Assembly: GCA_944325255.1 (NCBI GenBank)
Contig: CALUZH010000014.1
Span: 32,270-96,269 of the forward strand
Origin: an uncultured Erysipelotrichaceae bacterium
GTDB taxonomy: Bacteria; Bacillota_I; Bacilli_A; Erysipelotrichales; Erysipelotrichaceae
Direction: 5' to 3'
Length of the DNA stretch: 64,000 nt
In this document: piece by piece, positions 29,130 to 37,014 of the stretch
Numbering within the stretch: the first letter of the stretch is position 1
How the letters are laid out: each line of letters opens with the position of its first letter
Notes under the pieces: model-generated
The model's database searches: none
Seen by the model: only the letters and a program-made list of their open reading frames with translations
Told to the model about the DNA's origin: nothing
Program-made: the position numbers and the translations under genes

Positions 29130-30108
29130 TCAAATTCTCATACATAATGGAAAGATAGTCTTTATTTTGAGCAATTTGGGAAGGCGTCAAAGAAGATATA
29201 TTATAAAGATTGATACGCTCAAGCCCCAGTTCACTTTCCAATTCATCAAAAAGCTCCAACATCTCATCGGACATATTCGGCTCATAAGCAATATACTTAA
29301 CGCCGTCATCGACAATCCGTTTTTTAATTATGGCCAATTCCTCTTCGCCCGGCAAGGCTCCGTATTTAGAAAGACAGACAGGATAGATGCCAAAGCCATA
29401 AGCCTTTTGCCAATTACCGAAATTAGGAGTCATCGTTACAAAACTGATGGTCTTATTTTCGTTTTTTAAGCTGGTAGCCAGATTTTGATAACTGGCATCA
29501 AGGGCAATCAAATCTGCCTCTAACTGCTCATAGTTGGCAGTAAAGGTCGATGATTGTTCAACATAGTTTGCAGCCAAAGTCGAATAGATATCCTTAGCCA
29601 TGGAAAGCATACCGATCGGGTCTAGCCAAATCGACAAATCCAGCTCATTGGTATCAACATAATCAAAAACATCACCGTTATAATATGGACTTTCCACAAA
29701 GGTCTCAACACCGTTGGCATAAACTTTGGTATAACGTTTAAAGTCATAGATGGCATTAAGGGTCGAAAGATCAATTTTAATTGCTTCCGTAGCATTGATT
29801 TTATCTTCGTATATTTCCCAATAAGGCTCAATGCCGCCTAAATAAAAAAGATATGAAGAATCATTTAAAACTTCTTCGTAGTTGGGGATAATATTGGCAA
29901 CCTGTACCAAATCGGCATTTTGAATGGAAATGCTTTGGATTTTATTGCCGCCGATACGATTTAAGAGATAACCGATCGGATAGATAGTATAGGCTACATA
30001 ACGCTTGGCCCCGGTACAGGCACTAAGCAAAAAAAGGAAGCAAAAAGCTATAACTTTAATAAATTTTCTCATAGAAATATTGTACCCCATTTTCACTTTT
30101 TCTGCCAT
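29008..30108 (-). CDS. TroA/ZnuA-fold metal-binding lipoprotein without histidines
   Basis: Orphan extracytoplasmic solute-binding lipoprotein related to zinc/manganese binding proteins. The start is probably the ATG at 30072 (MRKFIKVIAF), giving a signal peptide with lipobox LSAC (Cys19) and 354 residues. The TroA layout is recognisable: IWLDPIGMLSMAKDI, FGNWQKAYGFGIYPV and VKYIAYEPNMSDEMLELF. The protein has no histidine at all, although this family normally binds metal through three His. The usual HIWLDP reads SIWLDP. The last 35 residues are a very acidic tail. No permease or ATPase is adjacent, and the 3' end overlaps the polA start. Ligand unknown. Confidence 0.75.
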   Translation of the reverse strand: MAEKVKMGYNISMRKFIKVIAFCFLFLLSACTGAKRYVAYTIYPIGYLLNRIGGNKIQSISIQNADLVQVANIIPNYEEVLNDSSYLFYLGGIEPYWEIYEDKINATEAIKIDLSTLNAIYDFKRYTKVYANGVETFVESPYYNGDVFDYVDTNELDLSIWLDPIGMLSMAKDIYSTLAANYVEQSSTFTANYEQLEADLIALDASYQNLATSLKNENKTISFVTMTPNFGNWQKAYGFGIYPVCLSKYGALPGEEELAIIKKRIVDDGVKYIAYEPNMSDEMLELFDELESELGLERINLYNISSLTPSQIAQNKDYLSIMYENLNVLETIAADAEEETNQEENTTEETDEENLTEEEEANDNEQ

Positions 30109-30112
30109 GGCA

Positions 30113-30143
30113 ATAAAAAAAGGACGGCCTTTTAAACCGTCCC
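30113..30143 (-). terminator. Intrinsic terminator of the nucleoside operon
   Basis: Minus-strand GGACGG / CCGTCC stem with a 9-nt loop followed by seven T, 6 bp after the ribokinase stop. Confidence 0.9.
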
Positions 30144-30149
30144 TAAGAC

Positions 30150-31088
30150 TTAATCCAAGTCAGCCAACCGCGGCAAAGAAGAAGAAGCTCCCAAATGGGA
30201 AACGGTATAAGCGGCTGCCTTGGTGGCAAAAGTCATCGCCTTTAAAATATCATCACCTTGAGCAATACGGTAACTGAAGCTGGAAACAAAGGAATCACCG
30301 GCTGCCGTAGTATCAACGGCGATTGTTTTAATGGCCGCAACTTCTAAGAACTTGTCTTCATCGATATAAACTGAACCGCTTTCGCCCAAAGTTATAAGCA
30401 AGGCCTTAAGTCCGCGCGCATGCAAAAGCATAAAGGCTTCCTTGATTTTATCTTTAGAATAAGAACCGTCATCCCTTCTTACATCAATGCCGGTCAAAGC
30501 TTGAAGCTCATGTTCATTAGGACTCAAAAAATCAATATCTCTTAAAAGCTCATCGCTTAAAGGCGCATAAGGTGCCGGATTAAGCATTACTTTAATACCG
30601 TTTTTCTTAGCCAAAGCAGCGATTTTTTCATTGACGCTCATCGGAATTTCCAATTGCAGAATGATTATCGCAAATTCCTTAATCATCTTTTCTAAAAAAG
30701 CAATATCTTCATAATTAAATAAAAGATTGGCTCCCGGAATTACAATAATCCGATTGGCCCCATTGCCCTTTTCATCCACTTCAAGTAAGACGATGGCTGT
30801 ACCGGTAGTAACCCCATCTTTAATCAAGATATCCTCAGTATCAACTCCCGATGCCTTTAAGGTCGCAACCAAGGCTTTGCCGCTATCATCATTGCCCAAG
30901 GCCCCGACCATTTTTACATTACCGCCCAAACGGCCGATTTGGCAAGCTTGATTCAAGCCTTTGCCACCCGGAGCTTCACTTAGACGATCACCTAAAACCG
31001 TTTCGCCTTCAGCAGGGAAAATATGCGTAGTTGCCGTAATATCCATATTCAAGCTGCCGACAACCAATATTTTTGCATCTTTCATCAT
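30150..31088 (-). CDS. rbsK: Ribokinase (PfkB family)
   Basis: Phosphorylates ribose (or a related sugar) to the 5-phosphate. 312 residues, normal ribokinase length. It has GSLNMDITAT, the PGGKGLNQA sugar-binding motif, NPAPYAPL, SPNEHELQALTG, and the C-terminal DTTAAGDSF, where the anion-hole GAGD is AAGD with the catalytic Asp kept. Last gene of the ABC-importer/nucleoside-hydrolase operon, so ribose released from a nucleoside is the likely substrate. A second ribokinase-like domain is fused to the operon's LacI regulator. Confidence 0.9.
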   Translation of the reverse strand: MMKDAKILVVGSLNMDITATTHIFPAEGETVLGDRLSEAPGGKGLNQACQIGRLGGNVKMVGALGNDDSGKALVATLKASGVDTEDILIKDGVTTGTAIVLLEVDEKGNGANRIIVIPGANLLFNYEDIAFLEKMIKEFAIIILQLEIPMSVNEKIAALAKKNGIKVMLNPAPYAPLSDELLRDIDFLSPNEHELQALTGIDVRRDDGSYSKDKIKEAFMLLHARGLKALLITLGESGSVYIDEDKFLEVAAIKTIAVDTTAAGDSFVSSFSYRIAQGDDILKAMTFATKAAAYTVSHLGASSSLPRLADLD

Positions 31089-31093
31089 TACAC

Positions 31094-31585
31094 CTACAAT
31101 TTAATAAGAATTTGTTCGCTTTTACGCAATTTAACTACCAGGCAATCACGGGCATAAGTCCGCTCCGGCAAAATGCATACCACACTTGCCTGTTCATTAT
31201 TAATTGGAAATTGGGCTTTATGCCATACTCCCGGACGGAAAGATACGGCATAGCCCTTAGGAACGATAAAGGCTTCCACCCCTTCACCATTAAAATTATC
31301 ATCACCGGCCGCTGCCGCAAAAACTACCACATCATCATCAAGGGGAATAAGGATCTCCGTGGCATCCATATGCCGCTCGGCTTCGGTAATAATCATCGCT
31401 CTTTTTTGGCATAAAACGGTTGAAAAACCGGTCATGACTCCGCCGATATGGCAAGTCAAAGCATCCCGATAAAAGACAACCTCGCCACTGCCGATTGATG
31501 GTCCCTGGGGGTTTAAAAGATTAGTAAACTCCCCATATTTATGGAAGGTATCTCTATTTAAAACTTGAGCTTGAATTTCTTTCAT
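31094..31585 (-). CDS. AllA-like cupin (ureidoglycolate lyase family)
   Basis: 163-residue cupin-fold protein resembling ureidoglycolate lyase. Shared features are an N-terminal LNRDTFHKYGEF, the ERHMDATEILIPLDDDVVVF strand pair, the GDDN turn and the FRPGVWHKAQFPI motif. No allantoin or ureide genes are present, and its neighbours are a nucleoside hydrolase (3 bp upstream) and ribokinase (5 bp downstream). Its real substrate is therefore probably a sugar or base-related compound of that pathway. Function is unknown; the family call is by motif only. Confidence 0.65.
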   Translation of the reverse strand: MKEIQAQVLNRDTFHKYGEFTNLLNPQGPSIGSGEVVFYRDALTCHIGGVMTGFSTVLCQKRAMIITEAERHMDATEILIPLDDDVVVFAAAAGDDNFNGEGVEAFIVPKGYAVSFRPGVWHKAQFPINNEQASVVCILPERTYARDCLVVKLRKSEQILIKL

Positions 31586-31588
31586 CGT

Positions 31589-32533
31589 TTAACCTCTTTT
31601 AGGATATTGAATAGCCAATTTAACAAACAAGTCTTCAAGAACTACCCGTAAATCCATATTTTTATAGCACTTGACCATCTTGCCGTTTTCTTTCGGGAAA
31701 TAGTGCATATCATTAGAAATAAACGGCGCATGTTCCCACTTGGCATTAAAAGGTTGCTCATCAAGAAGAGCACCGATCGATGTCTCATCACAAATTGAGA
31801 AAACTTCACTCATCGGCCAGCCATGTTCATTGGCATAGGTTAAAAAGTTAATCAATTTATCATAAAGATACTTACCGATATCACCATAAGGTTCAACCTT
31901 GAGCTGCAACTCAGCCAAACTTACCCGTGGCATATCATAGACATCAGTCGGCACATGCCATACTTCCGCATCCGATTGGAAAACAATATTGGCCGCAGCC
32001 ACGTCATTCATTAAATTAAACTCGCGGCCACCGCTTGGATATGTTGCTCCACCATTCCATACCACAACCAATTTCATACCAATATCCGGCCGCTTTAAAA
32101 GTGCTGAGGCAACATTGGTTAAAGGTCCTAAAACGCCAATATAAAGTTTTTCATTTTTTAAAGCATCGGCGCTGGCAATAATGAAGTCCGTACCCTCGCT
32201 TTCTTCCGGCATGTAAGTGGTGAAAAAAGCCGGAGAAGGATCAATCTTAATATTTGTTTTAGCTCCTTTCAAGACCTTAACTTGCCCATTTAAGTGCATA
32301 TGATCAATGATGCGGTTAACTTCGGCATAGCTGGCTTCCATAGAATTAACAATGCGGGCATGGCCAAAGTGAGTGGCAATAATGCCTAAGACATCAAGAC
32401 TGGGCGAAAGTAAGGCATGGACAATGGCAAAGGGATCATCGGCCTCATTATCGGCATCAGTATCGATGATAACCTTTTTGATGGTACTTTGGGGAATAGT
32501 AAAATGGTATTTTTTATTAATTTCTTCAAGCAT
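31589..32533 (-). CDS. Nucleoside hydrolase (inosine-uridine type family)
   Basis: Hydrolyses the N-glycosidic bond of a ribonucleoside or analogue. 314 residues with the calcium-binding Asp cluster DTDADNEADDPFAI at residues 27-40, a variant of the usual DxDxxxDD, plus GPLTNVASALLKRPDIG, GGREFNLMNDVAAA and a C-terminal Asp region. The inserted NE in the metal motif suggests a divergent branch, so the glycoside could be unusual. It lies 5 bp after the second permease gene and directly before the AllA-like gene. Confidence 0.85.
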   Translation of the reverse strand: MLEEINKKYHFTIPQSTIKKVIIDTDADNEADDPFAIVHALLSPSLDVLGIIATHFGHARIVNSMEASYAEVNRIIDHMHLNGQVKVLKGAKTNIKIDPSPAFFTTYMPEESEGTDFIIASADALKNEKLYIGVLGPLTNVASALLKRPDIGMKLVVVWNGGATYPSGGREFNLMNDVAAANIVFQSDAEVWHVPTDVYDMPRVSLAELQLKVEPYGDIGKYLYDKLINFLTYANEHGWPMSEVFSICDETSIGALLDEQPFNAKWEHAPFISNDMHYFPKENGKMVKCYKNMDLRVVLEDLFVKLAIQYPKRG

Positions 32534-32538
32534 ATAAT

Positions 32539-33372
32539 TTATCCTTTCATAGCGCCGGCTGAAAGACCTTCAACAAAACTTTTTTGGCAAACAAAGTATA
32601 CAATGATGGCCGGTATGGTAATAATAACCAAGGCGGCGAAAAGGGTTGTATATTCAATATTGTGCCGACCCATAAAATTAGAAGCCGCAACCGGCAAGGT
32701 TCTAAGACTTTCATCGGTCAATAGTAAGTTGGCATAATAATATTCATTCCAATAACCCAAGCCGCTGAAGATGATTTGGGTAACAATGCCCGGTTTGGCC
32801 AAAGGCAGTATGACTCTGGTGAAACATTGAAAACGGGTAGCGCCGTCAATCATTGCTGCTTCTTCCAAACCCTGCGGCAGGGAGATGAAAAAGGAACGCA
32901 TAATAAAGATACCCATGGCAATGGAACCTGAAGCATAGACCAAAATAAGACCGATCAAGGAATTATTCAAGCCCAAAGCCAAAGCTACTTGATAAGTCGG
33001 AATACCTAAGACTCCGCTAGGAATCATAATGCCCATCAAAAGATAAATATAGATGATGCTGCGGTATTTGAACTTTAAACGGCCAATGGCATATGCTGCA
33101 CAGCAATTTACCGGTACCATCAGTAAAATTGCCCCGACAGTGACAATAAAGCTATTGAGAAACTTTTGCCCCAGCTCCCCTTGTTGCCAAGCCTTCAGGT
33201 AGTTTTCAAACATAAAGGTTTCGGGAATGCCCCAAATATTGGTATAAAATTCACCTTCTCCTTTAAGAGAACATAAGACCATCCAAACAATCGGATAAGC
33301 ACAAATGACAAAGAATATAACAACCACCACAAAGCCCAAAAGCTTAGGAGCATATTTTTTTATATTGGTCAT
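32539..33372 (-). CDS. CUT1 ABC transporter permease (MalG-like)
   Basis: Second channel subunit of a sugar-type importer. 277 residues with six membrane spans and the ATPase-coupling EAA loop EAAMIDGATRFQCFTRVILPLAKPG about 90 residues from the end. It ends in the family-typical QKSFVEGLSAGAMKG. It lies 2 bp after the MalF-like gene. Substrate inferred from the downstream nucleoside hydrolase and ribokinase. Confidence 0.93.
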   Translation of the reverse strand: MTNIKKYAPKLLGFVVVVIFFVICAYPIVWMVLCSLKGEGEFYTNIWGIPETFMFENYLKAWQQGELGQKFLNSFIVTVGAILLMVPVNCCAAYAIGRLKFKYRSIIYIYLLMGIMIPSGVLGIPTYQVALALGLNNSLIGLILVYASGSIAMGIFIMRSFFISLPQGLEEAAMIDGATRFQCFTRVILPLAKPGIVTQIIFSGLGYWNEYYYANLLLTDESLRTLPVAASNFMGRHNIEYTTLFAALVIITIPAIIVYFVCQKSFVEGLSAGAMKG

Positions 33373-33374
33373 TA

Positions 33375-34274
33375 TTAATTCTCCTCTCTTTCCTGTCGGG
33401 TCATTACCCGTAATTGAATAAAGCCGAAGATAAAGGCAATCACAAAGGTGATCATCGTCATGGCATTGGCCTTACCCATATTGCCATAGTTAAAGGCTGT
33501 CCGCATGATATAGGTAGCTGATACCTCGGTAGCGTGGAACGGACCGCCATCCGTCATAATATGGACAATATCATAGTTAGATACTAATCCGCCGGTAATA
33601 GCCATTAAGACATTGACGACAATGGTCGGATTAAGTAAAGGTATCGTAATATTTTTAAAACGTTGCCAAGCATTGGCTCCGTCAATTTCCGCTGCCTCAT
33701 AATAGTCCCGGGAAATGCCTTGAAGACCGGCAATATACAAGACCATATGATAACCAATCCACTTCCAGACATCGACAACAATTACCGAAGCCATGGCAAA
33801 TGTCGGATCAGACAACCAGCCGCGGATTAAACTTTCTAAACCAATTAAACGCAAGAAAGCATTTAGAAGACCAAAGGTCGGATTAAAAATCCAGGTCCAC
33901 AAAATACCGATAACGATATAAGACATCATAACCGGCATATAAATTCCCGAACGGAAGAAATTCCTAAGCGGGAACTTCTTAACCAAGATAAAAGCCAAAC
34001 CCAGGGCAATAATATTTTTAAGGACAGTTACGGCAATGGCATAAACAAAAGTATTGCCGATAGCTTGCCGATAAACTTCATCCTGTAAGACAAAGAGATA
34101 ATTTTCCCCGCCATTGAAGGTCATTGTACTGTAGCCGTCCCAGCTGAAGAAACTGATGGCAAAGCCGGTAATCAGCGGAACAATAATAAACATCGTAAAA
34201 AGGATGATGGCCGGAGCACACATCAGGTAGGGAAAATATTTCTCCTTCCACTTTATAATTTTTTCCATAGTCAT
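33375..34274 (-). CDS. CUT1 ABC transporter permease (MalF-like)
   Basis: First channel subunit, six membrane spans. AAAGGA abuts Met1 and lies 6 nt before Met3 (34268), so the product is probably 297 residues. The coupling loop is EAAEIDGANAWQRFKNITIPLLNP. It pairs with the MalG-like subunit 2 bp downstream. A strong hairpin separates it from the binding-protein gene upstream. Confidence 0.93.
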   Translation of the reverse strand: MTMEKIIKWKEKYFPYLMCAPAIILFTMFIIVPLITGFAISFFSWDGYSTMTFNGGENYLFVLQDEVYRQAIGNTFVYAIAVTVLKNIIALGLAFILVKKFPLRNFFRSGIYMPVMMSYIVIGILWTWIFNPTFGLLNAFLRLIGLESLIRGWLSDPTFAMASVIVVDVWKWIGYHMVLYIAGLQGISRDYYEAAEIDGANAWQRFKNITIPLLNPTIVVNVLMAITGGLVSNYDIVHIMTDGGPFHATEVSATYIMRTAFNYGNMGKANAMTMITFVIAFIFGFIQLRVMTRQEREEN

Positions 34275-34293
34275 TCCTTTCTGAAACTTAAAC

Positions 34294-34323
34294 AGTTAAC
34301 GCCATGATTTCATGGCGTTAACT
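34294..34323 (-). other. Strong intercistronic hairpin after the binding-protein gene
   Basis: A 13-bp perfect stem, AGTTAACGCCATG with CATGGCGTTAACT, and a 4-nt loop lie right after the binding-protein stop. Only TTT follows on the minus strand, so it probably protects or partly terminates the transcript, giving more binding protein than permease. Confidence 0.7.
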
Positions 34324-34326
34324 CAG

Positions 34327-35685
34327 TTATTCGGCCGGATAGACCATTTGGGCTTCTTCTTCGGTGAAGTTATCCCACCAAGCGTAGATATAATCATTTT
34401 CTCTAACGATGGTATCGTAAGCGTTCTGGACCATGGTTACTGCTTCTTCAGAAGTGATGGTACCGGAAGCTAAAGCCGGGATAGCTTGACAGAAAGCATC
34501 ATTAATTTGGGCCGGCCAAATCCAGTCAAGGTAAGTTACGGCATGCGGAGTAACGACTTCATTCATTTCTTGAACAAAGGCATCATCGGAGTTATCAACT
34601 TCCTTCATAATCTTAAATTTTGTAGCTCCGCCGGCATTCAATACTTTTTCGGCATTTTCCGGACGGGTAGCAAATTCAATAAATAGAGCAGCTTTTTCTA
34701 GATTGGCATCATCGATAAAGGCCGGGATACACAAGGAACCGTCACCGATACCATAGCCATAGTAGTAATCGCTGGCACCGTCCATAATCGGATATGGAAG
34801 AACACCATATTCAAAATCCGGAGAAGCATTGCGGATATCGCTTAAGGTTGAATCAAGAGTAAAGATCATCGCTACTCTTTCCTGAACAAAGGAAGCTACC
34901 AGACCCGTAGTATCGGTATCCAAGGAATCAGCCTTCATAATACCGGCATCAAAGAGATCAGCAATCCATTCGAAGGCTTGAATTTCAGCTTCACCATCAA
35001 AGGTCTTATCGCCATTTAAGAAAGCTTCGACATTTTCAACCGATTGACCATCAGTGGCCTCAGCATAAGTTGACATATAAAGACCCGGCCAAGCCCAAGT
35101 ATCTTTACCATTAATCATCATCGGCGTAATACCAAGTTCTTCATTGATGGTAGCAGCTGCTTCCGTCAATTCATCAAAAGTTGTCGGTACTTCCAGACCC
35201 AATTCTTCAAACATGGTCTTATTGTACATAATCGTCCAAGCGCCGCCATCGGCCATCGGCAAACACCATAAGTGGTCACCCATGTAGCAGCTGTCAAGGA
35301 CGCCGTCCTCGTAACGATTCAAGACTTCCTCGTCAACGATATTAGTAAGGTCTTTAATCATGGCGCCCGGACCTAAAGGTGATTGGATAAGTCCGACACC
35401 TTGAATAAAAATATCCACCGGTGTACCGGAAAGTTTCATCGAATTCAAAAGTTCCGGCGCTTCTGACCAAGTTCCTTGGTAAGATGCTTCGACATGAATA
35501 CCGGTCTCTTCTTCAAAATCGGCAAAGATTTCTTCATAGGCGGCTGTCTGTTCATCCGTTAATACATAAGAGAAGAAATGAAGGGTATTACCGTCATCTT
35601 CCGGAGTTTCGTTTTTTTGACCGCAGCCCGTCAAAAGCGTAAGAAATAATAAACTGCTCAGTGCTAATGTAATGATTTTCTTCAT
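34327..35685 (-). CDS. CUT1 ABC transporter substrate-binding lipoprotein
   Basis: Family 1 extracytoplasmic sugar-binding protein, 452 residues. Signal peptide with lipobox LTGCG (Cys21). Then the family's FADFEEETGIHVEA, GGAWTIMYNKTMFEELGLEVPTTFDEL, VASFVQERVAMIF and the C-terminal region. Encoded between the ATPase and the two permeases. The ligand is not evident; the operon suggests a ribonucleoside or a ribose-containing glycoside rather than an ordinary sugar. Confidence 0.9.
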   Translation of the reverse strand: MKKIITLALSSLLFLTLLTGCGQKNETPEDDGNTLHFFSYVLTDEQTAAYEEIFADFEEETGIHVEASYQGTWSEAPELLNSMKLSGTPVDIFIQGVGLIQSPLGPGAMIKDLTNIVDEEVLNRYEDGVLDSCYMGDHLWCLPMADGGAWTIMYNKTMFEELGLEVPTTFDELTEAAATINEELGITPMMINGKDTWAWPGLYMSTYAEATDGQSVENVEAFLNGDKTFDGEAEIQAFEWIADLFDAGIMKADSLDTDTTGLVASFVQERVAMIFTLDSTLSDIRNASPDFEYGVLPYPIMDGASDYYYGYGIGDGSLCIPAFIDDANLEKAALFIEFATRPENAEKVLNAGGATKFKIMKEVDNSDDAFVQEMNEVVTPHAVTYLDWIWPAQINDAFCQAIPALASGTITSEEAVTMVQNAYDTIVRENDYIYAWWDNFTEEEAQMVYPAE

Positions 35686-35700
35686 GGTTTCCTCCTTAAA

Positions 35701-36852
35701 TCATTCCTGTATCAAGATATTTTGACCGCTTTCGCCGTCAAATAAGTGAATCATTGCCATATTTAATTCAATATGGGTAAGATCACCGCTTTTAAAACTT
35801 TCATTGCCTTTTACCGGCACCACAGCAATGACATCCTTATCATTGACCTTAAGATGGGCATGGATTTCATTCCCCATCATCTCGGTAACATCAATAAGAG
35901 CTTCAATGCCCTTTTCACCCAAGGCGATATTGCTTGGGCGGATGCCAACCAAGACATCACGGTCCTGGACATTTTGGGCCTTTAGCTTTTCATTCATCGC
36001 GGCAACAAGCGGTAAAGTGACATTGCCGATGGTGACATCATAGCTATCATCATGGCGTTTTAAATGGGCATTATTTAGGATATTCATCTGCGGCATACCG
36101 ATGAATCCCGCAACAAATAAGTTAGCTGGATAATTGAATACTTCCTGCGGCGTACCGATTTGTTGAATCTCACCTTCGCGCATGACAACAATCCGATCAC
36201 CCAAAGTCATCGCTTCGACCTGGTCATGGGTTACATAAATAAAGGTCGTATCTACTCTTTGACGGAGCTTGATGATTTCGGCCCGCATCTGGTTACGAAG
36301 TTTGGCATCCAAATTACTTAAAGGTTCATCCATTAAAAAGACTTTTGGATTGCGAACGATGGCTCGACCGATAGCCACCCTCTGTCTTTGACCACCCGAT
36401 AAGGCCTTCGGTTTACGGTTCAAATAAGGAGTAATATCAAGAATCTCTGCAGCCTCCTTAACTTTTTTATCGATGACATCTTTCGGCATCTTTGCCAACT
36501 TCATCGAAAAGGCCAAATTTTCATAGACCGTCATGTGCGGATATAGGGCATAGTTTTGGAAAACCATGGCGATATCCCGATCCTTGGCCGAAACATCATT
36601 AACCCTTTTGCCGTCAATAAACAAGTCACCTTCGGTAATTGTTTCAAGACCGGCAATCATTCTAAGGGTCGTGGACTTACCACAGCCTGACGGGCCGACC
36701 AGGACAATAAATTCTTTATCTTTAATATCCAAATTAAAGTTCTTGACACTGGCATTTACCGTTGGTGTCTTATCGTCCTTATGCCCGAACAGATGTTTCT
36801 TTTCGGCATGGGGATAGATTTTTTTAACATTTTTAAGAATTACTTCTGCCAT
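35701..36852 (-). CDS. CUT1 ABC transporter ATPase (UgpC/MsmK type)
   Basis: 383-residue ATPase with Walker [11 protein letters not shown], signature LSGGQRQR, Walker [16 protein letters not shown] and a C-terminal OB-fold regulatory domain (from about residue 245). The ATPase is often shared between importers in Bacillota, but here it is the first gene of the transporter operon. The only in-frame start, ATG at 36852, has a poor ribosome site; a stop codon closes the frame just upstream and a GGAGG lies about 30 nt away. The leader is about 70 nt. Confidence 0.94.
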   Translation of the reverse strand: MAEVILKNVKKIYPHAEKKHLFGHKDDKTPTVNASVKNFNLDIKDKEFIVLVGPSGCGKSTTLRMIAGLETITEGDLFIDGKRVNDVSAKDRDIAMVFQNYALYPHMTVYENLAFSMKLAKMPKDVIDKKVKEAAEILDITPYLNRKPKALSGGQRQRVAIGRAIVRNPKVFLMDEPLSNLDAKLRNQMRAEIIKLRQRVDTTFIYVTHDQVEAMTLGDRIVVMREGEIQQIGTPQEVFNYPANLFVAGFIGMPQMNILNNAHLKRHDDSYDVTIGNVTLPLVAAMNEKLKAQNVQDRDVLVGIRPSNIALGEKGIEALIDVTEMMGNEIHAHLKVNDKDVIAVVPVKGNESFKSGDLTHIELNMAMIHLFDGESGQNILIQE

Positions 36853-36910
36853 ACTTTATCGTCCGGTATCGGTACCTGACTCCTCCTTCTAAAGCTCGCG
36901 TCTTATTTAC

Positions 36911-36922
36911 TAAAACGTTTTA
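36911..36922. promoter_or_regulatory. Probable LacI-family operator
   Basis: Perfect 12-bp palindrome TAAAACGTTTTA with the central CG typical of LacI operators. It sits just downstream of the predicted start of the transporter operon, where bound repressor would block transcription. A partial copy (GTTTTAGTAAAA) precedes the regulator gene near 37026. Confidence 0.65.
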
Positions 36923-36931
36923 CTAAAAAGA

Positions 36932-36960
36932 ATCATAGAATAATAATCAATTATTGTCAA
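36932..36960 (-). promoter_or_regulatory. Promoter of the nucleoside importer operon
   Basis: Minus-strand TTGACA (36960-36955), 17-bp spacer, TATGAT (36937-36932); start expected near 36925, next to the TAAAACGTTTTA operator. Confidence 0.75.
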
Positions 36961-36968
36961 TAAAAAAG

Positions 36969-36982
36969 TGAAAGCGTTTGTA
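36969..36982. promoter_or_regulatory. cre-like catabolite repression site
   Basis: TGAAAGCGTTTGTA matches the CcpA box TGWAANCGNTNWCA at 12 of 14 positions. It lies between the two divergent promoters, suggesting glucose repression of the nucleoside system. Confidence 0.5.
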
Positions 36983-36985
36983 AAA

Positions 36986-37014
36986 TTGTTTATAAAGCTA
37001 AAATATGCTAATAT
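36986..37014 (+). promoter_or_regulatory. Possible promoter of the LacI-ribokinase gene
   Basis: TTGTTT (36986-36991), 17-bp spacer, TAATAT (37009-37014). It would start transcription near 37021, downstream of the first ATG of the frame, supporting translation from the ATG at 37041. Confidence 0.4.
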
